A DNA stretch of 64,000 nt from an uncultured Lachnospiraceae bacterium. GTDB taxonomy: Bacteria > Bacillota > Clostridia > Lachnospirales > Lachnospiraceae. Each line of letters starts with the position of its first letter. Within the stretch, counting starts at the first letter, position 1. The DNA lies in the NCBI GenBank assembly GCA_947625775.1, contig CANQPM010000012.1, positions 48,815 through 112,814 of the forward strand, read 5' to 3'. The notes beneath the pieces are model-generated. The model did no database searches. It saw nothing but the letters and a program-made list of their open reading frames with translations, and was not told where the DNA came from. Of this stretch, positions 44,072-56,686 are shown piece by piece. The translations under genes were made by a program, and so were the position numbers.

Positions 44072-45226
44072 CTAATGCCTAATATATCTCCTCAACATCG
44101 GCACCAGCTCCTTCAAAACACGCAAAGTATAATCCATATCCTCCTCCGTATTCAATACACTCATACTAAACCGAATCGTCGAATCCAAATACGGCTTCTC
44201 AACCCCAATCGCCTTCAAAGTCGCCGAAGCCGACGGCTTATTCGACGAGCACGCACTGCCTGCCGAAACATAAATCCCCTTATCCTCCAGCGCATGCAGC
44301 ATAACCTCACTCCGCACCCCCTGTATTGACACGCTAACCACATTAGGCGCGCCATCCCTGCCAAGCGGGCCATTTATCCTTATCCCATCAAGCCCCGCCA
44401 GCCCATCCGTAAACCTATCCTTCAGCGCATACAGATAATTTCTCTTACCCTCCAAATCACTATATGCCTCCTCAGCCGCGAGCGCCATCCCCGCTATCCC
44501 AGGGACATTCTCCGTACCAGAGCGCATCCCCTTCTGCTGCCCCCCGCCAAAGATAATCGGTCTCACCTTCGCCTTTTCATTGACATAAAGAAACCCCACT
44601 CCCTTAGGTCCATGAATTTTGTGAGCACTCACAGAAAGCATATCAATATGCATCCGCTGAGGATATATTGCAAACTTGCCAAAGCTCTGCACCGCATCAA
44701 CATGAAACAGCGTATTGGGATTAAGGCGCTTTATCAGCTCACCCGCCTGCTCAATCGGCTCTATCGTGCCTATCTCATTGTTTACATGCATAATAGACAC
44801 CAAAATCGTGCCACGCGTCATAGCCTTTTCCAAATCATAAAGACTCACCGTGCCGCTCCTGTCAACAGGCAGGTATGTAACCTGAAAGCCCTGTTCCTCA
44901 AGATAGGCGCAGGTCTGCAGCACAGCGGGGTGCTCTATCCTCGTGGTTATGATATGCCTGCCCGCCCTGTGGTTTGCGTATGCCGCCCCGATAAGCGCTA
45001 TGTTGTCCGACTCCGTGCCGCCCGAAGTAAATATTATTTCCTTCTCCTGAACCTTCAAAAGCTTTGCTATCGTCTCTTTCGCATAGCGGATATATTTTTC
45101 GCTCTCAACGCCTTTTCTGTGCATGCTTGACGGGTTTCCGTAGTCCTCGCACATAATCTTTGTCATAAGCGCCGCCACATTCGGCAGGCATCTTGTGGTC
45201 GCCGAATTGTCCAAATAAACTTCCAT
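44072..45226 (-). CDS. cysteine desulfurase (NifS/IscS-like)
   Basis: 384-residue PLP enzyme that takes sulfur from cysteine for ThiI and other acceptors. N-terminus VYLDNSATTRCLP, PLP-binding region HVDAVQSFGK and the Schiff-base Lys in SVSAHKIHGPKG (near 200), active-site Cys in SAGSACSSNKPSAS (near 325). The class I/II loop length fits the NifS-type partner of ThiI. ATG at 45226 used. Upstream of thiI on the same strand, which supports the s4U pathway. Confidence 0.94.
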   Translation of the reverse strand: MEVYLDNSATTRCLPNVAALMTKIMCEDYGNPSSMHRKGVESEKYIRYAKETIAKLLKVQEKEIIFTSGGTESDNIALIGAAYANHRAGRHIITTRIEHPAVLQTCAYLEEQGFQVTYLPVDRSGTVSLYDLEKAMTRGTILVSIMHVNNEIGTIEPIEQAGELIKRLNPNTLFHVDAVQSFGKFAIYPQRMHIDMLSVSAHKIHGPKGVGFLYVNEKAKVRPIIFGGGQQKGMRSGTENVPGIAGMALAAEEAYSDLEGKRNYLYALKDRFTDGLAGLDGIRINGPLGRDGAPNVVSVSIQGVRSEVMLHALEDKGIYVSAGSACSSNKPSASATLKAIGVEKPYLDSTIRFSMSVLNTEEDMDYTLRVLKELVPMLRRYIRH

Positions 45227-45342
45227 AATCTTCACACCCTTAAACGTATCTGATTTTCAGTAATATTTCCCCTGAAAATGAGTACATTGTCTATTTTATC
45301 TTATTTTAAAATATGCGTCAAATAAGATTTTGGTGTTATTCC

Positions 45343-47442
45343 TTATTCTTTATAATTCTCTTTTATGTATTCAAGCAGCTCCCTGCTGTCCTCGGGCATG
45401 CGGCAGCCTACTATGTACTCTCCGTCATTGTTTGACGAGCGTATAATAATCCCCTCAAGCCGATTAACGTTTGGCACCTCAAAGCGCGGTATCGTTATTG
45501 TTACCTGCTTTCCCGCCGCATCAGCAAATTTTTTGTCCTTTACCGCAAAGGCAAAGCCATTCGCGCTGACATTTACCATTTTTCCGTCGTAAGTTCCCGC
45601 ACCTTTCAGCTCTATTGCACATTCGCTTGAAACAGGTATTCTGGGATATTTTCTCCTGTTCATGACAGACGGCGACGTATTCAGCGCTATCTGGTAGCAG
45701 CCCGCGCCTTTATCCTTGGCAGGCGTCATACTTACGCCAGTCCAATTGTATAATACATTATCTACAGCTATGCGGAGGTTGAATGTTTGACGTTTAAGCT
45801 GGTTGTCCTGCAAATTTTTTGCTCCACTTAATCTGATTGTAATGCCATTTCCACTCTGCTCCACAATCTCGCCGTGGTATTCCGCAGCCTCCTGGGCGGT
45901 ACTTACAACAGACACCTTCATTCCTGCCGTTAAATCCTGTACGCCCATAAATCCGCCTGCGCCAAGCTCCTCCATAAGCTTTCCGACAACACTCTCGATT
46001 TTGTTGACATTTACCGAGCTCTCCTCATATTTGCTGAGCATTGTCTTTGTAGTCGTGTCGGCATCGCTTACACATTCCGTCATTATCTGCATGACATCGC
46101 ATATCTGCTGCATATTCTCCACCATGCTCTGATTAGATGCCTCCACCTCTTTCATCGCCGAATCTATGACGCCTATATGCTCGCCCATCTGCGTAGAATC
46201 ATCTATGATAGTGCCTACGCTCTGGGATACCTGATTTACATGGTTTGAGGTTTCCTGTATAAGTTCTATTGTCCTTGTGATGGACTGTGTCATCTTGTCG
46301 GCGGTTTCCTCCAGATGATTAAGCGCGGCAAGTATGCGGCTCGACGAGTTCTGGGTGCCCATGCTCAAGTTGCGTATTTCATCAGCCACCACCGCAAAGC
46401 CCCTTCCTGCGTCGCCCGCGCGCGCCGCCTCTATTGACGCGTTGAGCGCAAGCAGGTTTGTCTGGCTTGTTATTCCTTCTATAGTGCCTGTCTCCTCCTT
46501 AACCATCACAAACTCAGACCTGAACTCACTTAAGACCTTTTCAACCTCCGCGGAAAGCGACGCCATTGTATTGGCGGAGTCAACTACGCCTTCCAGCGCG
46601 CTTGAGCTGTCCTTTGCGTGCGATACCGACTCGCCGACAAGCTTCGTCATCTGCTCCACAAGCCCCGCGACGTTTTGAACCTGCGTATTTATGTCCTCGG
46701 TCATATCCATCGACGACATAGTCTTTTGGTAAAGCACGCCGTTGTTATTTGAAAGCTCTGTCATGCTTGCGACTACATTGTTTGCGCCCTGCTTATTTTC
46801 ATCCGAAAGCTCGCGCACCACGGTCACGCCGTCAACAATGGAGTTGCTCGCGCCCTTTACCTTTGAGATTGTTTCTATAACGCGGTTTAGGTTGTCCTTT
46901 ATCGAATCAGTAAGGGCGCCGTCTGATTTAACCATATGGTCAATGGAAAGAATATAGCAGCTATAGCAGAGTACAATGCAGAAAAATTCAAGCACATAAT
47001 CTTTAATATTGTCGCCGCTGTTCATGCCCTGGAAGTAATGGTATATTATGCTGACTATGATGACAATGGCATTTGTTACTGCGCAGCGGAGCATGTACCC
47101 CTTGTCCTTGAACAGAATGAGCATGCTAGTCAGAGGGAAAATATATGCAAAGGTAAAACCTGACTCCGAGGTGCATATCGTATATGTGTAAAAAATCCCA
47201 TAGCCTACGGCAAGCACGTCTTTATATATCGGCGCCGCCATTCCCTTTATTTTTAACACGGCAAGACCTATAAAAAACGGCAGCCAACACACGCTGAAAT
47301 AAGTTATAAGATACACTGTTGAATGTTTCCCCTGGACAGCCTCAGATATGCATAGCGCTGATAACAGCGCATTAAGTATCAGCCATACTGTCATCGCTTT
47401 GCGGTTTGCGCTTTTCTTGAAAATTTCCTCATTGTACTCCAT
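45343..47442 (-). CDS. methyl-accepting chemotaxis protein fused to a C-terminal PilZ domain
   Basis: 699 residues. Six transmembrane helices (about 17-170) with no large extracellular sensor, a cytoplasmic MCP signalling coiled coil with the hairpin tip [20 protein letters not shown] and [15 protein letters not shown] (near 320-350), then a YcgR-like N-terminal domain (near 505-590: [20 protein letters not shown]) and a PilZ domain. The PilZ c-di-GMP motifs are both present: RRKYPRIPV (RxxxR) and NVSANGFAF ([D/N]xSxxG). It should couple c-di-GMP levels to CheA signalling. Single gene. Confidence 0.9.
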   Translation of the reverse strand: MEYNEEIFKKSANRKAMTVWLILNALLSALCISEAVQGKHSTVYLITYFSVCWLPFFIGLAVLKIKGMAAPIYKDVLAVGYGIFYTYTICTSESGFTFAYIFPLTSMLILFKDKGYMLRCAVTNAIVIIVSIIYHYFQGMNSGDNIKDYVLEFFCIVLCYSCYILSIDHMVKSDGALTDSIKDNLNRVIETISKVKGASNSIVDGVTVVRELSDENKQGANNVVASMTELSNNNGVLYQKTMSSMDMTEDINTQVQNVAGLVEQMTKLVGESVSHAKDSSSALEGVVDSANTMASLSAEVEKVLSEFRSEFVMVKEETGTIEGITSQTNLLALNASIEAARAGDAGRGFAVVADEIRNLSMGTQNSSSRILAALNHLEETADKMTQSITRTIELIQETSNHVNQVSQSVGTIIDDSTQMGEHIGVIDSAMKEVEASNQSMVENMQQICDVMQIMTECVSDADTTTKTMLSKYEESSVNVNKIESVVGKLMEELGAGGFMGVQDLTAGMKVSVVSTAQEAAEYHGEIVEQSGNGITIRLSGAKNLQDNQLKRQTFNLRIAVDNVLYNWTGVSMTPAKDKGAGCYQIALNTSPSVMNRRKYPRIPVSSECAIELKGAGTYDGKMVNVSANGFAFAVKDKKFADAAGKQVTITIPRFEVPNVNRLEGIIIRSSNNDGEYIVGCRMPEDSRELLEYIKENYKE

Positions 47443-47477
47443 TGTTTTCCCTTCCTTTTACAATTAAAACTTCCTAA

Positions 47478-48839
47478 TCAGTAGCCCTGCCATTCATCCC
47501 TGGGAACTGCCAAAATACTTCCTACTCCATAATATCCAGCATATCCCTTATTTATCCAATATTCCCTGTCTTCTGTACTAAGGTCGCCAAGATAAGCGGC
47601 GCTGTATTTATTCTCAAAATCAGGATGCAACACAGGAACTGTAATATCCTTGTTTCCTAATGCGCTCTGCTCCTGAATGTAAGCGACACGTTCGTTGCTG
47701 TCCCTGTAAATCCTCGCCAAATCAGCTCCGCATTCTATATATGTGAACAAAAAGTACAGCGACATTATGGACACTGCGCTTAATTTTACAGCCCTTATAT
47801 ATATGTCATTATCAATTATATCAACAATTCCTTGAATACAACTGATAATAAGAAAAATTCCCGCGCCGAAATAAGCCCTTCTCATAGGTTCAGGAGCCAG
47901 TACCAAGGCATAGCAGGTTGCCACAAATACAAAGAAAAAGATAAGCATATTTTTGCTTTTCTCCCAAACTGCCTTCTGCAGCCTTACTAAAATGAAGGCA
48001 ACTATACATATAGCTATCAGCACAAAGAAACTCTCATAAATTGCATTATTGCACTTCAATATTCTTGACACCAGCCGCATAAGCCCTGTATGTTCTTCCC
48101 CTTCCTCCACAGACAGTTTTCTGTTAATGTTTCCCGGAGCCAGTATCATTATTAAAAAACCGATTAAATTGCCAACTACACCCGTTATCATCCAGATGCG
48201 CATTTTTTTGTGTTTCTGCACATAGAAAGCAATCCATATGCATAATAATAATATACATCCCCCGGAAGTGTTTTCGTTGCACCAGCCCGAAAAAATGCCA
48301 AGTATGAACAAGCCAACGCTAATAGCAATATCTGCTTTTTTACTGCAGTCTTTATTTATACAGTATTTAAACAGCGATATATATCCCATTATTATCGTGC
48401 TGCCCCACAGGTAATTGCAGGCGCCTGTTTCCCAAAGCACAGTTTGCGAAAAGGAAACTCCAAAAATCCACATAAGCAAATTAACCAACAGATACACAAA
48501 TACATCCCATTTTTTTCTCCCCTCTATATTGTAATACATAAACAGGGTAAGGGCAACAAAGGCAATACTGTTAAATATATTGAAAACCATCTTATCGCAC
48601 ATCAGAAAACAGCGCAAAATAAAATGTCCCACGCTTCTGCCCGTCCATCCCATATATTGTTCATATTCCAGCTTAATTAAGTCAACTATGGAATGGGCTC
48701 CCGCCTCCAAATCAATATACCTTATATCGTCCATCATCTGTGGAGTAAAAACATTGTAAACTAGGATAAACAAAAAAGAAAGCGCTACCAAAAATAGAAA
48801 GATAAACTTTTGATTGATTTTAATGAACTTATTTTTCAT
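47478..48839 (-). CDS. polytopic membrane protein (DUF6056-like)
   Basis: 453 residues with about ten transmembrane helices and an acidic extracytoplasmic loop after the first helix (TPQMMDDIRYID), the arrangement of GT-C glycosyltransferase-like proteins, and a conserved GWTGRSVGHF and LWETGACNYLWG. It resembles DUF6056 proteins, which are of unknown function but often near surface-polysaccharide genes. C-terminal ~80 residues are soluble. The ATG at 48839 has GGAGG nine nucleotides upstream. 37 bp upstream of the chemoreceptor gene's end region; relation unclear. Confidence 0.75.
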   Translation of the reverse strand: MKNKFIKINQKFIFLFLVALSFLFILVYNVFTPQMMDDIRYIDLEAGAHSIVDLIKLEYEQYMGWTGRSVGHFILRCFLMCDKMVFNIFNSIAFVALTLFMYYNIEGRKKWDVFVYLLVNLLMWIFGVSFSQTVLWETGACNYLWGSTIIMGYISLFKYCINKDCSKKADIAISVGLFILGIFSGWCNENTSGGCILLLCIWIAFYVQKHKKMRIWMITGVVGNLIGFLIMILAPGNINRKLSVEEGEEHTGLMRLVSRILKCNNAIYESFFVLIAICIVAFILVRLQKAVWEKSKNMLIFFFVFVATCYALVLAPEPMRRAYFGAGIFLIISCIQGIVDIIDNDIYIRAVKLSAVSIMSLYFLFTYIECGADLARIYRDSNERVAYIQEQSALGNKDITVPVLHPDFENKYSAAYLGDLSTEDREYWINKGYAGYYGVGSILAVPRDEWQGY

Positions 48840-48875
48840 ATCTAACATCCTCCATAAATATATTTTTTCCGTAAA

Positions 48876-49634
48876 TTAATCCTCAAGCTGATACATTATC
48901 CACGCCATAACTGCCATTCCCGCGGTTTCGGTGCGCAATATGCGCTTTCCAAGGGTTACTGGCATCATGCCTGCTGAAATTGCAGCGTCTACCTCGCTCT
49001 CGTCAAAGCCTCCCTCAGGACCTATAAAAACTGCAATTGCCTGCCCCCCTTTTAGACTGCCTATTATTTTTTTTGTGCCTGCCATTCCCAATGAGCCTTC
49101 CAAAATATTCTCCATTTCATATGGGACAAGCTTAATATCCATTTGTGAGGCATATGAAATCGCCTCGCTGTATGTCATCACGTCATGGATTTGCGGAACT
49201 ATCGCGCGCCTGCTCTGCTTTGCCGCCGCCTCCGCTATACACTGCCAGCGCGCAAGCTTGGACTTTGCTTTTTTGTCGTCGAGCTTTACCACACACCTTT
49301 TCATCGCAACAGGAATTATCTCATATACGCCAAGCTCAACTGTCTTTTGTATGATAAGCTCCATTTTATCCCCTTTGGGAAGCCCCTGGAAAAGATATAC
49401 TTTAGATGGCAGCTCTACGCCGTCCTCCTTTATAAAGATAAGCTCGCACAAAATCTCCGTATCGCCTATGCTGCTGATAATACAACGGTAATCCCTGCCG
49501 TCTATGCCGTTGCTTACGCTTATCTCGTCGCCCTGTTTCAGCCTGATGACATTTTTAATATGGTTCACGTCCTGTCCCGTGATGGCTATTGTCTTTTCAG
49601 CTATCTGACCTGGCTCGACAAAAAAATGATACAT
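48876..49634 (-). CDS. rsmE: 16S rRNA m3U1498 methyltransferase RsmE
   Basis: 252-residue SPOUT methyltransferase. N-terminal PUA-like domain (DVNHIKNVIRLKQGDEISV), C-terminal knot with GPEGGFDESEVDAA (near 205) and LGKRILRTETAGMAVMAWI. Located 34 bp after prmA at the end of the heat-shock operon, its usual site in Firmicutes. Confidence 0.95.
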   Translation of the reverse strand: MYHFFVEPGQIAEKTIAITGQDVNHIKNVIRLKQGDEISVSNGIDGRDYRCIISSIGDTEILCELIFIKEDGVELPSKVYLFQGLPKGDKMELIIQKTVELGVYEIIPVAMKRCVVKLDDKKAKSKLARWQCIAEAAAKQSRRAIVPQIHDVMTYSEAISYASQMDIKLVPYEMENILEGSLGMAGTKKIIGSLKGGQAIAVFIGPEGGFDESEVDAAISAGMMPVTLGKRILRTETAGMAVMAWIMYQLED

Positions 49635-49668
49635 ATTTTCCTCATTCCCACAATCATAAACTTATATC

Positions 49669-50634
49669 TCAAAGCTTCCTCGCCGTGACACTCACCCATT
49701 CGCCCTGGTATGTGACCTCAATAACCTCAAAGCCTGCTGCCATGACCGCATCTCTTACCGTCTGCTCCTTGTTGTCTATAATACCTGATGTTATGTATAT
49801 ACCGCCCTTTTTGATCTGATTGTATATCACAGGCGTGAGCGGCACTAATACGTCCGCCAGAATGTTCGCCGCCACAATATCATATTTTTCATAGCCGACC
49901 CTGTCCTGAACAGCCTTGTCCGTGATAATATTTCCTATCAAAAGCTCAAATTTGTCCACTGGAATGTTATTTGACGCCATATTTTCACGCACCGCGTCCA
50001 CCGCGCATGGATCAAGGTCTGTACCCACTGCCCCTTTAATACCATACATAATCGAAATTATTGACAATATACCGCTGCCCGTACCCACATCAAGCAGCAA
50101 AGTTTCAGGAGTAATATACTTTTTCAGTTGGCGTATGCAAAGCTGCGTCGTCTCATGCATACCCGTACCGAAAGCTGTACCTGGATCTATGTGAAGGATT
50201 TTCTTATCCCTGTCCTCGTCCTTTACCTTCTCCCACGATGGTATCACAAGCAAATCATCAATATAAAACTGGTGAAAATACTGTTTCCAGTTGTTAATCC
50301 AGTCAATATCCTCCGTCTCCGATACCATAATCGAGCCCTCGCCGATATCCATAAAATCACGCAAAGAATTAAGCTCATTATTTATATTCTCTATAATTTC
50401 ATCGGTATTTACCAAATTATCCTCATTTTCCTCAACAAAAAAGCTCAAATACGCAATCCCGTCATCCTCTGGCGCATCAGGCAGAATATCTACAAACATC
50501 TGCTCCTTTTCAAGCGGCGTAAGCGGTATCTTGTCCTCAATCTGCGCCCCCTCCAAGCCTATATCATACAAAGCGCTGATTATTATATCCTCAGCGTCAG
50601 TGATTGTCTTTATCATGAATTTTTTCCATTTCAT
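49669..50634 (-). CDS. prmA: ribosomal protein L11 methyltransferase
   Basis: 321-residue SAM-dependent enzyme trimethylating L11. SAM motif LLDVGTGSGILSI (near 180), GTAFGTGMHETTQLC just before it, and the catalytic-type motif DIVAANILADVLVPL. The N-terminal recognition domain (1-120) is acidic. AGAGGAT precedes the ATG at 50634. Downstream of dnaJ, but the gap contains a terminator and a structured repeat. Confidence 0.95.
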   Translation of the reverse strand: MKWKKFMIKTITDAEDIIISALYDIGLEGAQIEDKIPLTPLEKEQMFVDILPDAPEDDGIAYLSFFVEENEDNLVNTDEIIENINNELNSLRDFMDIGEGSIMVSETEDIDWINNWKQYFHQFYIDDLLVIPSWEKVKDEDRDKKILHIDPGTAFGTGMHETTQLCIRQLKKYITPETLLLDVGTGSGILSIISIMYGIKGAVGTDLDPCAVDAVRENMASNNIPVDKFELLIGNIITDKAVQDRVGYEKYDIVAANILADVLVPLTPVIYNQIKKGGIYITSGIIDNKEQTVRDAVMAAGFEVIEVTYQGEWVSVTARKL

Positions 50635-50955
50635 AATTTATCCTCTTTTTAAGTTTTTATCGAATTACCAAACATTCTAACCGTTTCCACCATTTTTTAT
50701 AAAATTATCATACAATTACAATCTATCTTAACTCAGCAAACCGCCATTCCACCCAAAAATCCTTCCATAAAATCCTAATAAACAAAATAATTGTAGCATA
50801 CTTAAATTACCGTGGCAACCACCTAAAAGTACAAACTTACAGACAAACTCACAATAACAAACACATAATAACGAATCGGACACAAGTCCTAAAATCATAT
50901 CAAAAAATAACAAACTTACAACAACAAACACACAATAACCGCATGCGATACACTA

Positions 50956-51122
50956 GCCCGAGCAGGGGCATATATCCCATAAGGACCTTGGGAAGCGTCG
51001 GCACTTAGCGAAATAAGCTGTAAAAGCGTAGCTCCTTTTACAGCGCAATTGAGCTTAGTGTCCGCTACGCTTCCCACTGAGTGCAAACGATGTTCTTATG
51101 GGATATATGCCCCTGCTCGGGC
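50956..51122. repeat. 167-bp structured palindromic element, copy 1
   Basis: Terminal arms of 28 bp pair perfectly (50956-50983 with 51095-51122, beginning GCCCGAGCAGGGGC). Inside is a second hairpin (GCTGTAAAAG...CTTTTACAGC near 51020-51043) flanked by GGGAAGCGTCGG and CCGCTACGCTTCCC. Its core matches copy 2 at 56521-56686 in the opposite orientation. It lies between dnaJ and prmA. Confidence 0.92.
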
Positions 51123-51135
51123 GACCTATTACCAA

Positions 51136-51178
51136 CAAAAAAACACCTGCAACAGTTCCTTCTTAAACTGCCACAGGT
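51136..51178 (-). terminator. terminator after dnaJ
   Basis: 13-bp stem ACCTGTGGCAGTT/AACTGTTGCAGGT with 8-nt loop followed by GTTTTTTT on the minus strand. Confidence 0.92.
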
Positions 51179-51194
51179 ATTTTTATAATTTAAA

Positions 51195-52370
51195 TTACAA
51201 AAACTTCCGCTTCTTCTTCTTCTTATCATCCCCAGCATCACTACAGTCGCCATTCTCCATATTCTTCACAGCCTCAAGCGTATTCCCCGTCTCACCATCA
51301 AACTGGCGAAGCAAATCCCTAGCCTCATTCGAAAGCTTATCAGGCACCTGAACAACAAGCGTAACATAATGGTCTCCGCGCACTTCCTTATTCCTAAGCG
51401 ACGGCACACCCTTACCGCGCAGTCTCACGCGCGTATCCGTCTGTGTCCCTGCCTTTACATCATACACCACCTTGCCGTCAACCGTATCTATCAGTATCTC
51501 GCCGCCAAGCGCCGCCACCGCAAACGACATCGGCACAGTGGAAAATATGTTCATATCCTGACGCTGGAAAATCGGATGCCTGTCAACTACAACCTCAACA
51601 AGCAAATCCCCTCTCGGTCCGCCGTTCACTCCTGGCTCACCCTTATCCCTTATGCGCACGCTCTGCCCGTTGTCAATGCCCGCAGGAATAGATACCTGTA
51701 TTTTCTTTCTGCCCGAAATATAGCCTGTGCCGTGACAGTCGGGACACTTATCCTTTATCGTCTTGCCTGTGCCGTTGCAATCAGGACATACCTGTGAATT
51801 GCGTATCGTGCCAAAAGGCGTCTGATGCTGCGTCACTACCTGCCCGCGCCCGCCGCAGCGGCGGCACGTTTCAGGCGAAGTGCCAGGCTTTGCGCCTGTG
51901 CCGTTACAAGTCTTACAGGTATCCTTGAGATTTAAGTCAAGCTCCTTCTCCACGCCAAAAACCGCCTCGCTGAAGCTTATGCGCACGCTGGTGCGGAGAT
52001 TTGCACCCTTCATAGGCCCGTTGCTGCCCCTTGAGCTTCTGCTGCCGCCGCCAAAGAAATCGCCAAAAATATCGCCGAAAATATCAGAGAAATCAGCACC
52101 GCCAAAGTCAAAGCCGCTAAAGCCGCCAGCTCCGCCGCCCTCAAAGGCAGCGTGCCCGAACTGGTCATACTGACGCCTTTTTTCAGGATCGCTCAGGACA
52201 GCATAAGCCTCTGACGCTTCCTTGAACTTCTTTTCAGCTTCCTCGTCACCGGGATTCATATCAGGATGATACTTTTTCGCAAGCTGTCTGTATGCCTTTT
52301 TTATGCTGGCGTCGTCAGCTCCCCTGTCGACGCCCAGCACCTCATAATAATCTCTTTTCTGCTCAGCCAT
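51195..52370 (-). CDS. dnaJ: chaperone DnaJ
   Basis: 391 residues: J domain with HPD ([10 protein letters not shown], near 34), G/F-rich linker ([14 protein letters not shown]), four CxxCxGxG zinc repeats ([32 protein letters not shown]) and C-terminal substrate domains, ending in a basic KKKKKRKFL tail. Stimulates the DnaK ATPase. 41 bp after dnaK. Confidence 0.97.
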   Translation of the reverse strand: MAEQKRDYYEVLGVDRGADDASIKKAYRQLAKKYHPDMNPGDEEAEKKFKEASEAYAVLSDPEKRRQYDQFGHAAFEGGGAGGFSGFDFGGADFSDIFGDIFGDFFGGGSRSSRGSNGPMKGANLRTSVRISFSEAVFGVEKELDLNLKDTCKTCNGTGAKPGTSPETCRRCGGRGQVVTQHQTPFGTIRNSQVCPDCNGTGKTIKDKCPDCHGTGYISGRKKIQVSIPAGIDNGQSVRIRDKGEPGVNGGPRGDLLVEVVVDRHPIFQRQDMNIFSTVPMSFAVAALGGEILIDTVDGKVVYDVKAGTQTDTRVRLRGKGVPSLRNKEVRGDHYVTLVVQVPDKLSNEARDLLRQFDGETGNTLEAVKNMENGDCSDAGDDKKKKKRKFL

Positions 52371-52411
52371 AATATCCTATGCCTCTCTAAATCCTGTATA
52401 TTTCCATATAT

Positions 52412-54301
<1,890 letters not shown>

Positions 54302-54517
54302 CTATTAATTAAAAAACCTTTATTAAACCTCTTTATTTATTATTTATGAAAAACGCTGTCATCGCGTTTTTCTAAACATTTCAGAAACTTTAAATGCTTT
54401 GGCATTCGGCGGCATATTTTTACTGCTTTATGTTTCTTAATGTTTTTTCGTTTTTATATGCGAGACTTGAAAATTCTTCGCTGAGCGCCCCTTGGCGCAA
54501 GTGATTAGAATTTCTTC

Positions 54518-55231
54518 TCACTGTACTACGGCTACCATGCTGTGCCTTACTACGCTGTCGCGGTAGGTGTAGCCTTTTTGGAGCTCCTGCGCTACCACTC
54601 CCGACTCGTACTCCTCGCTCTCCACCTGCATTACTGCATTGTGGAGCTCGGGATTAAACTCACAGCCTACTGCCTCTATCGGCTTGACGTCAAGCTTTTC
54701 AAGCTCGGTCATCAGCTGCTTGTAAACCATATTCATGCCCTCGGCAAACGGCTGCTTCATTTCCTCCTCGCTAAGCCCCGCAAGCCCGCGCTCAAAATTG
54801 TCCACTACGGGAAGGATTTTTTCTATCACGCTCTTTGCGCCTGTCTCAAACATTGCGGATTTTTCTTTTTCGGTGCGCTTTCTGAAATTGTCAAATTCAG
54901 CCATCTGACGCTTTACCCTGTCCTCAAGCTCATCAACCTTTTCCTGAAGCTTATTGGATTTTTTATCCTTGCCCAAAAAAGACTTTTTCTTTTTGCCGTC
55001 TGTTTCCTGCGTCCCTTCCGCCTCGTCAGCGGATTCTGTTTCCGCCGCATTGTCCGTATCGTCTGACGCCACGCTTTCTGCCGCGTCCGCCTTATTTTCG
55101 TTTTCAGCACTTTCGATATTTTTAGCGGAGTCATTATTTTCAGCCGCGTCAGTGTCTTTAGAGTTTTTTTCTGTATCCAGCTCCTCGGAATTTTCCGTCT
55201 GCTGGTTTTCGTCTAACTGCTTTTCTTCCAC
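54518..55231 (-). CDS. grpE: nucleotide exchange factor GrpE
   Basis: 237 residues. An unusually long acidic N-terminal tail (about residues 1-80, rich in Glu, Asp, Asn and Ala), then a basic patch, the dimer coiled coil (near 85-135: ELEDRVKRQMAEFDNFRKRT) and the C-terminal beta domain with KLDVKPIEAVGCEFNPELHNAV. Exchanges ADP on DnaK. 38 bp after hrcA. Confidence 0.96.
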   Translation of the reverse strand: MEEKQLDENQQTENSEELDTEKNSKDTDAAENNDSAKNIESAENENKADAAESVASDDTDNAAETESADEAEGTQETDGKKKKSFLGKDKKSNKLQEKVDELEDRVKRQMAEFDNFRKRTEKEKSAMFETGAKSVIEKILPVVDNFERGLAGLSEEEMKQPFAEGMNMVYKQLMTELEKLDVKPIEAVGCEFNPELHNAVMQVESEEYESGVVAQELQKGYTYRDSVVRHSMVAVVQ

Positions 55232-55269
55232 TATGTCTCGTCTCCCTTTCTCAATGCTTTATATTTTTA

Positions 55270-56328
55270 TCACCCTTTATCATCTTTTTTATAGATGGTG
55301 TCAAGCTGGCTTTTCAGCGTCTTGAGGGTGCTTATTACCTTGTCGTAGTCCATGCGCCTCGGCCCGATAATGCCTATCGTGCCTTTCATGCCCTCCTCGA
55401 GCTCATACGTCGCGGTCACTACGCTGCAGTCCTTCATAGTTTTTACAGGAGTTTCGTTTCCTATATATACCTGTATGCCTGTGCCGTTGTCGTCTGTGAG
55501 GCTGCCCTGCACAAGCTCGGTCAGCAGCTGCTTTTCCTCAAATGTGGTAATCAGCTCGCTTGCCCGCTGGTTGTCAGCAAGCTCGGGATATTTGAAAATA
55601 TTGTTCGCTCCGCTTGTGTAAATCTCAATATTTTCGTCTTCCTTTATCACCTCTGCAACCGCATCCATAACCTCCGCGATTATTCCGTCGTAAATGCCTG
55701 CCTGCTGCTTGAGCTTGGAAATCATCGCGAGGTTTATCTCCTCGATTGGCAGACCGTTCAGGTTGGTGTTAAGCAGGATATTCAGCTTTAACAGCGTCTC
55801 GTCGTCGAGTGGCTCGTCTACTGTAATCATTGTGTTTTTGATTACGTTGCCCTCGACTACTATGGTGGTCAAGAGCTGTGTCGCCTCCACTCTGGAGAGC
55901 TGTATGAATTTGAGCTTATTGCCTCTTACCTGCGGGGCGGAAATCATTGTCGCGTAGTTTGTGTTGGTCGCGAGCATTTTCGCCATCTGCTTGAGTATGG
56001 ACTCCATCTTGTCCTCGCGCTCTAGAAGCAGCTCACGCATTTCCTTTACTTCCTTGGTCGCCTGATTGAGCTGTTCTTCCTTTTCGAGCATCATCTGGTC
56101 TACATACAGTCTGTAGCCCTTGTCTGAGGGGATACGCCCAGCGGAGGTGTGGGGCTGTATTATCAGTCCAAGCTCCTCCAGGTCGGACATTTCATTTCGG
56201 ATTGTGGCTGAGCTTAGGTTCAGGTCTGTGTACTTGGAAATGGTTCTGCTGCCTACTGGCTCGCCTGTCTCTAAATAATTTTGGATAATCGCCTTGAGTA
56301 TTTTAAGCTTTCGCTCGTCTAAATCCAA
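55270..56328 (-). CDS. hrcA: heat-inducible transcription repressor HrcA
   Basis: 352-residue repressor of the chaperone genes. N-terminal winged helix (DERKLKILKAIIQNYLETGE, SSATIRNEMSDLEELGLI), then PHTSAGRIPSDKGYRLYVD, a dimerisation and a GAF-like domain, ending with IIGPRRMDYDKVISTL. The TTG start at 56328 is set by AAGGAG nine nucleotides upstream and the family N-terminus; a longer frame would begin inside the CIRCE operator. Autoregulated through that operator. Confidence 0.95.
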   Translation of the reverse strand: MDLDERKLKILKAIIQNYLETGEPVGSRTISKYTDLNLSSATIRNEMSDLEELGLIIQPHTSAGRIPSDKGYRLYVDQMMLEKEEQLNQATKEVKEMRELLLEREDKMESILKQMAKMLATNTNYATMISAPQVRGNKLKFIQLSRVEATQLLTTIVVEGNVIKNTMITVDEPLDDETLLKLNILLNTNLNGLPIEEINLAMISKLKQQAGIYDGIIAEVMDAVAEVIKEDENIEIYTSGANNIFKYPELADNQRASELITTFEEKQLLTELVQGSLTDDNGTGIQVYIGNETPVKTMKDCSVVTATYELEEGMKGTIGIIGPRRMDYDKVISTLKTLKSQLDTIYKKDDKG

Positions 56329-56381
56329 AATGCCACGCTCCTTTCCGCCTGCGCCTGCCAAGCTGTCTGGTTTGAGTTTTA

Positions 56382-56408
56382 TTAGCACTCGTTTTGATGG
56401 AGTGCTAA
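56382..56408. promoter_or_regulatory. CIRCE operator of the hrcA operon
   Basis: TTAGCACTC-N9-GAGTGCTAA, an exact match to the CIRCE consensus bound by HrcA; about 55 bp before the hrcA start. Confidence 0.98.
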
Positions 56409-56422
56409 TATCTTCATATAAT

Positions 56423-56451
56423 AAATTACTACTTTAGTATTTTATTGTCAA
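56423..56451 (-). promoter_or_regulatory. sigma-A promoter of the hrcA operon
   Basis: Minus strand TTGACA (56451-56446), 17 nt, TAATTT (56428-56423), immediately upstream of the CIRCE element. Confidence 0.75.
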
Positions 56452-56520
56452 CATTCTTTTTGATATTATTTATAAATAAATTCTAAAAATGGGGAAAAAG
56501 AGGATTTGCGGCATGAGGAC

Positions 56521-56686
56521 GCCCTAGAGGATAAACATATCCCATTCAGACCCGCTTGCGCTTAGTGGAAAGCGTAGCGGTACTAAGTTCAGCCGTGCTG
56601 TAAAAGGAGCTACGCTTTTACAGCTTGCTTCACTAAGTACCGACGCTTCCCAAAGGTCTTCATGGGATATGTTTATCCTCTAGGGC
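56521..56686. repeat. 166-bp structured palindromic element, copy 2
   Basis: Terminal arms of 25 bp pair perfectly (56521-56545 with 56662-56686, beginning GCCCTAGAGGATAAAC). The inner hairpin GCTGTAAAAGGAGC / GCTACGCTTTTACAGC and the flanks GAAAGCGTAGCGG and CCGACGCTTCCC match copy 1 in reverse orientation. Placed upstream of the hrcA promoter. Confidence 0.92.

Noticed and set aside
56329..56388. HrcA start upstream at a GTG at 56388
   Set aside because: That codon lies inside the CIRCE operator and the extension is not found in the family; TTG at 56328 has a proper ribosome binding site.
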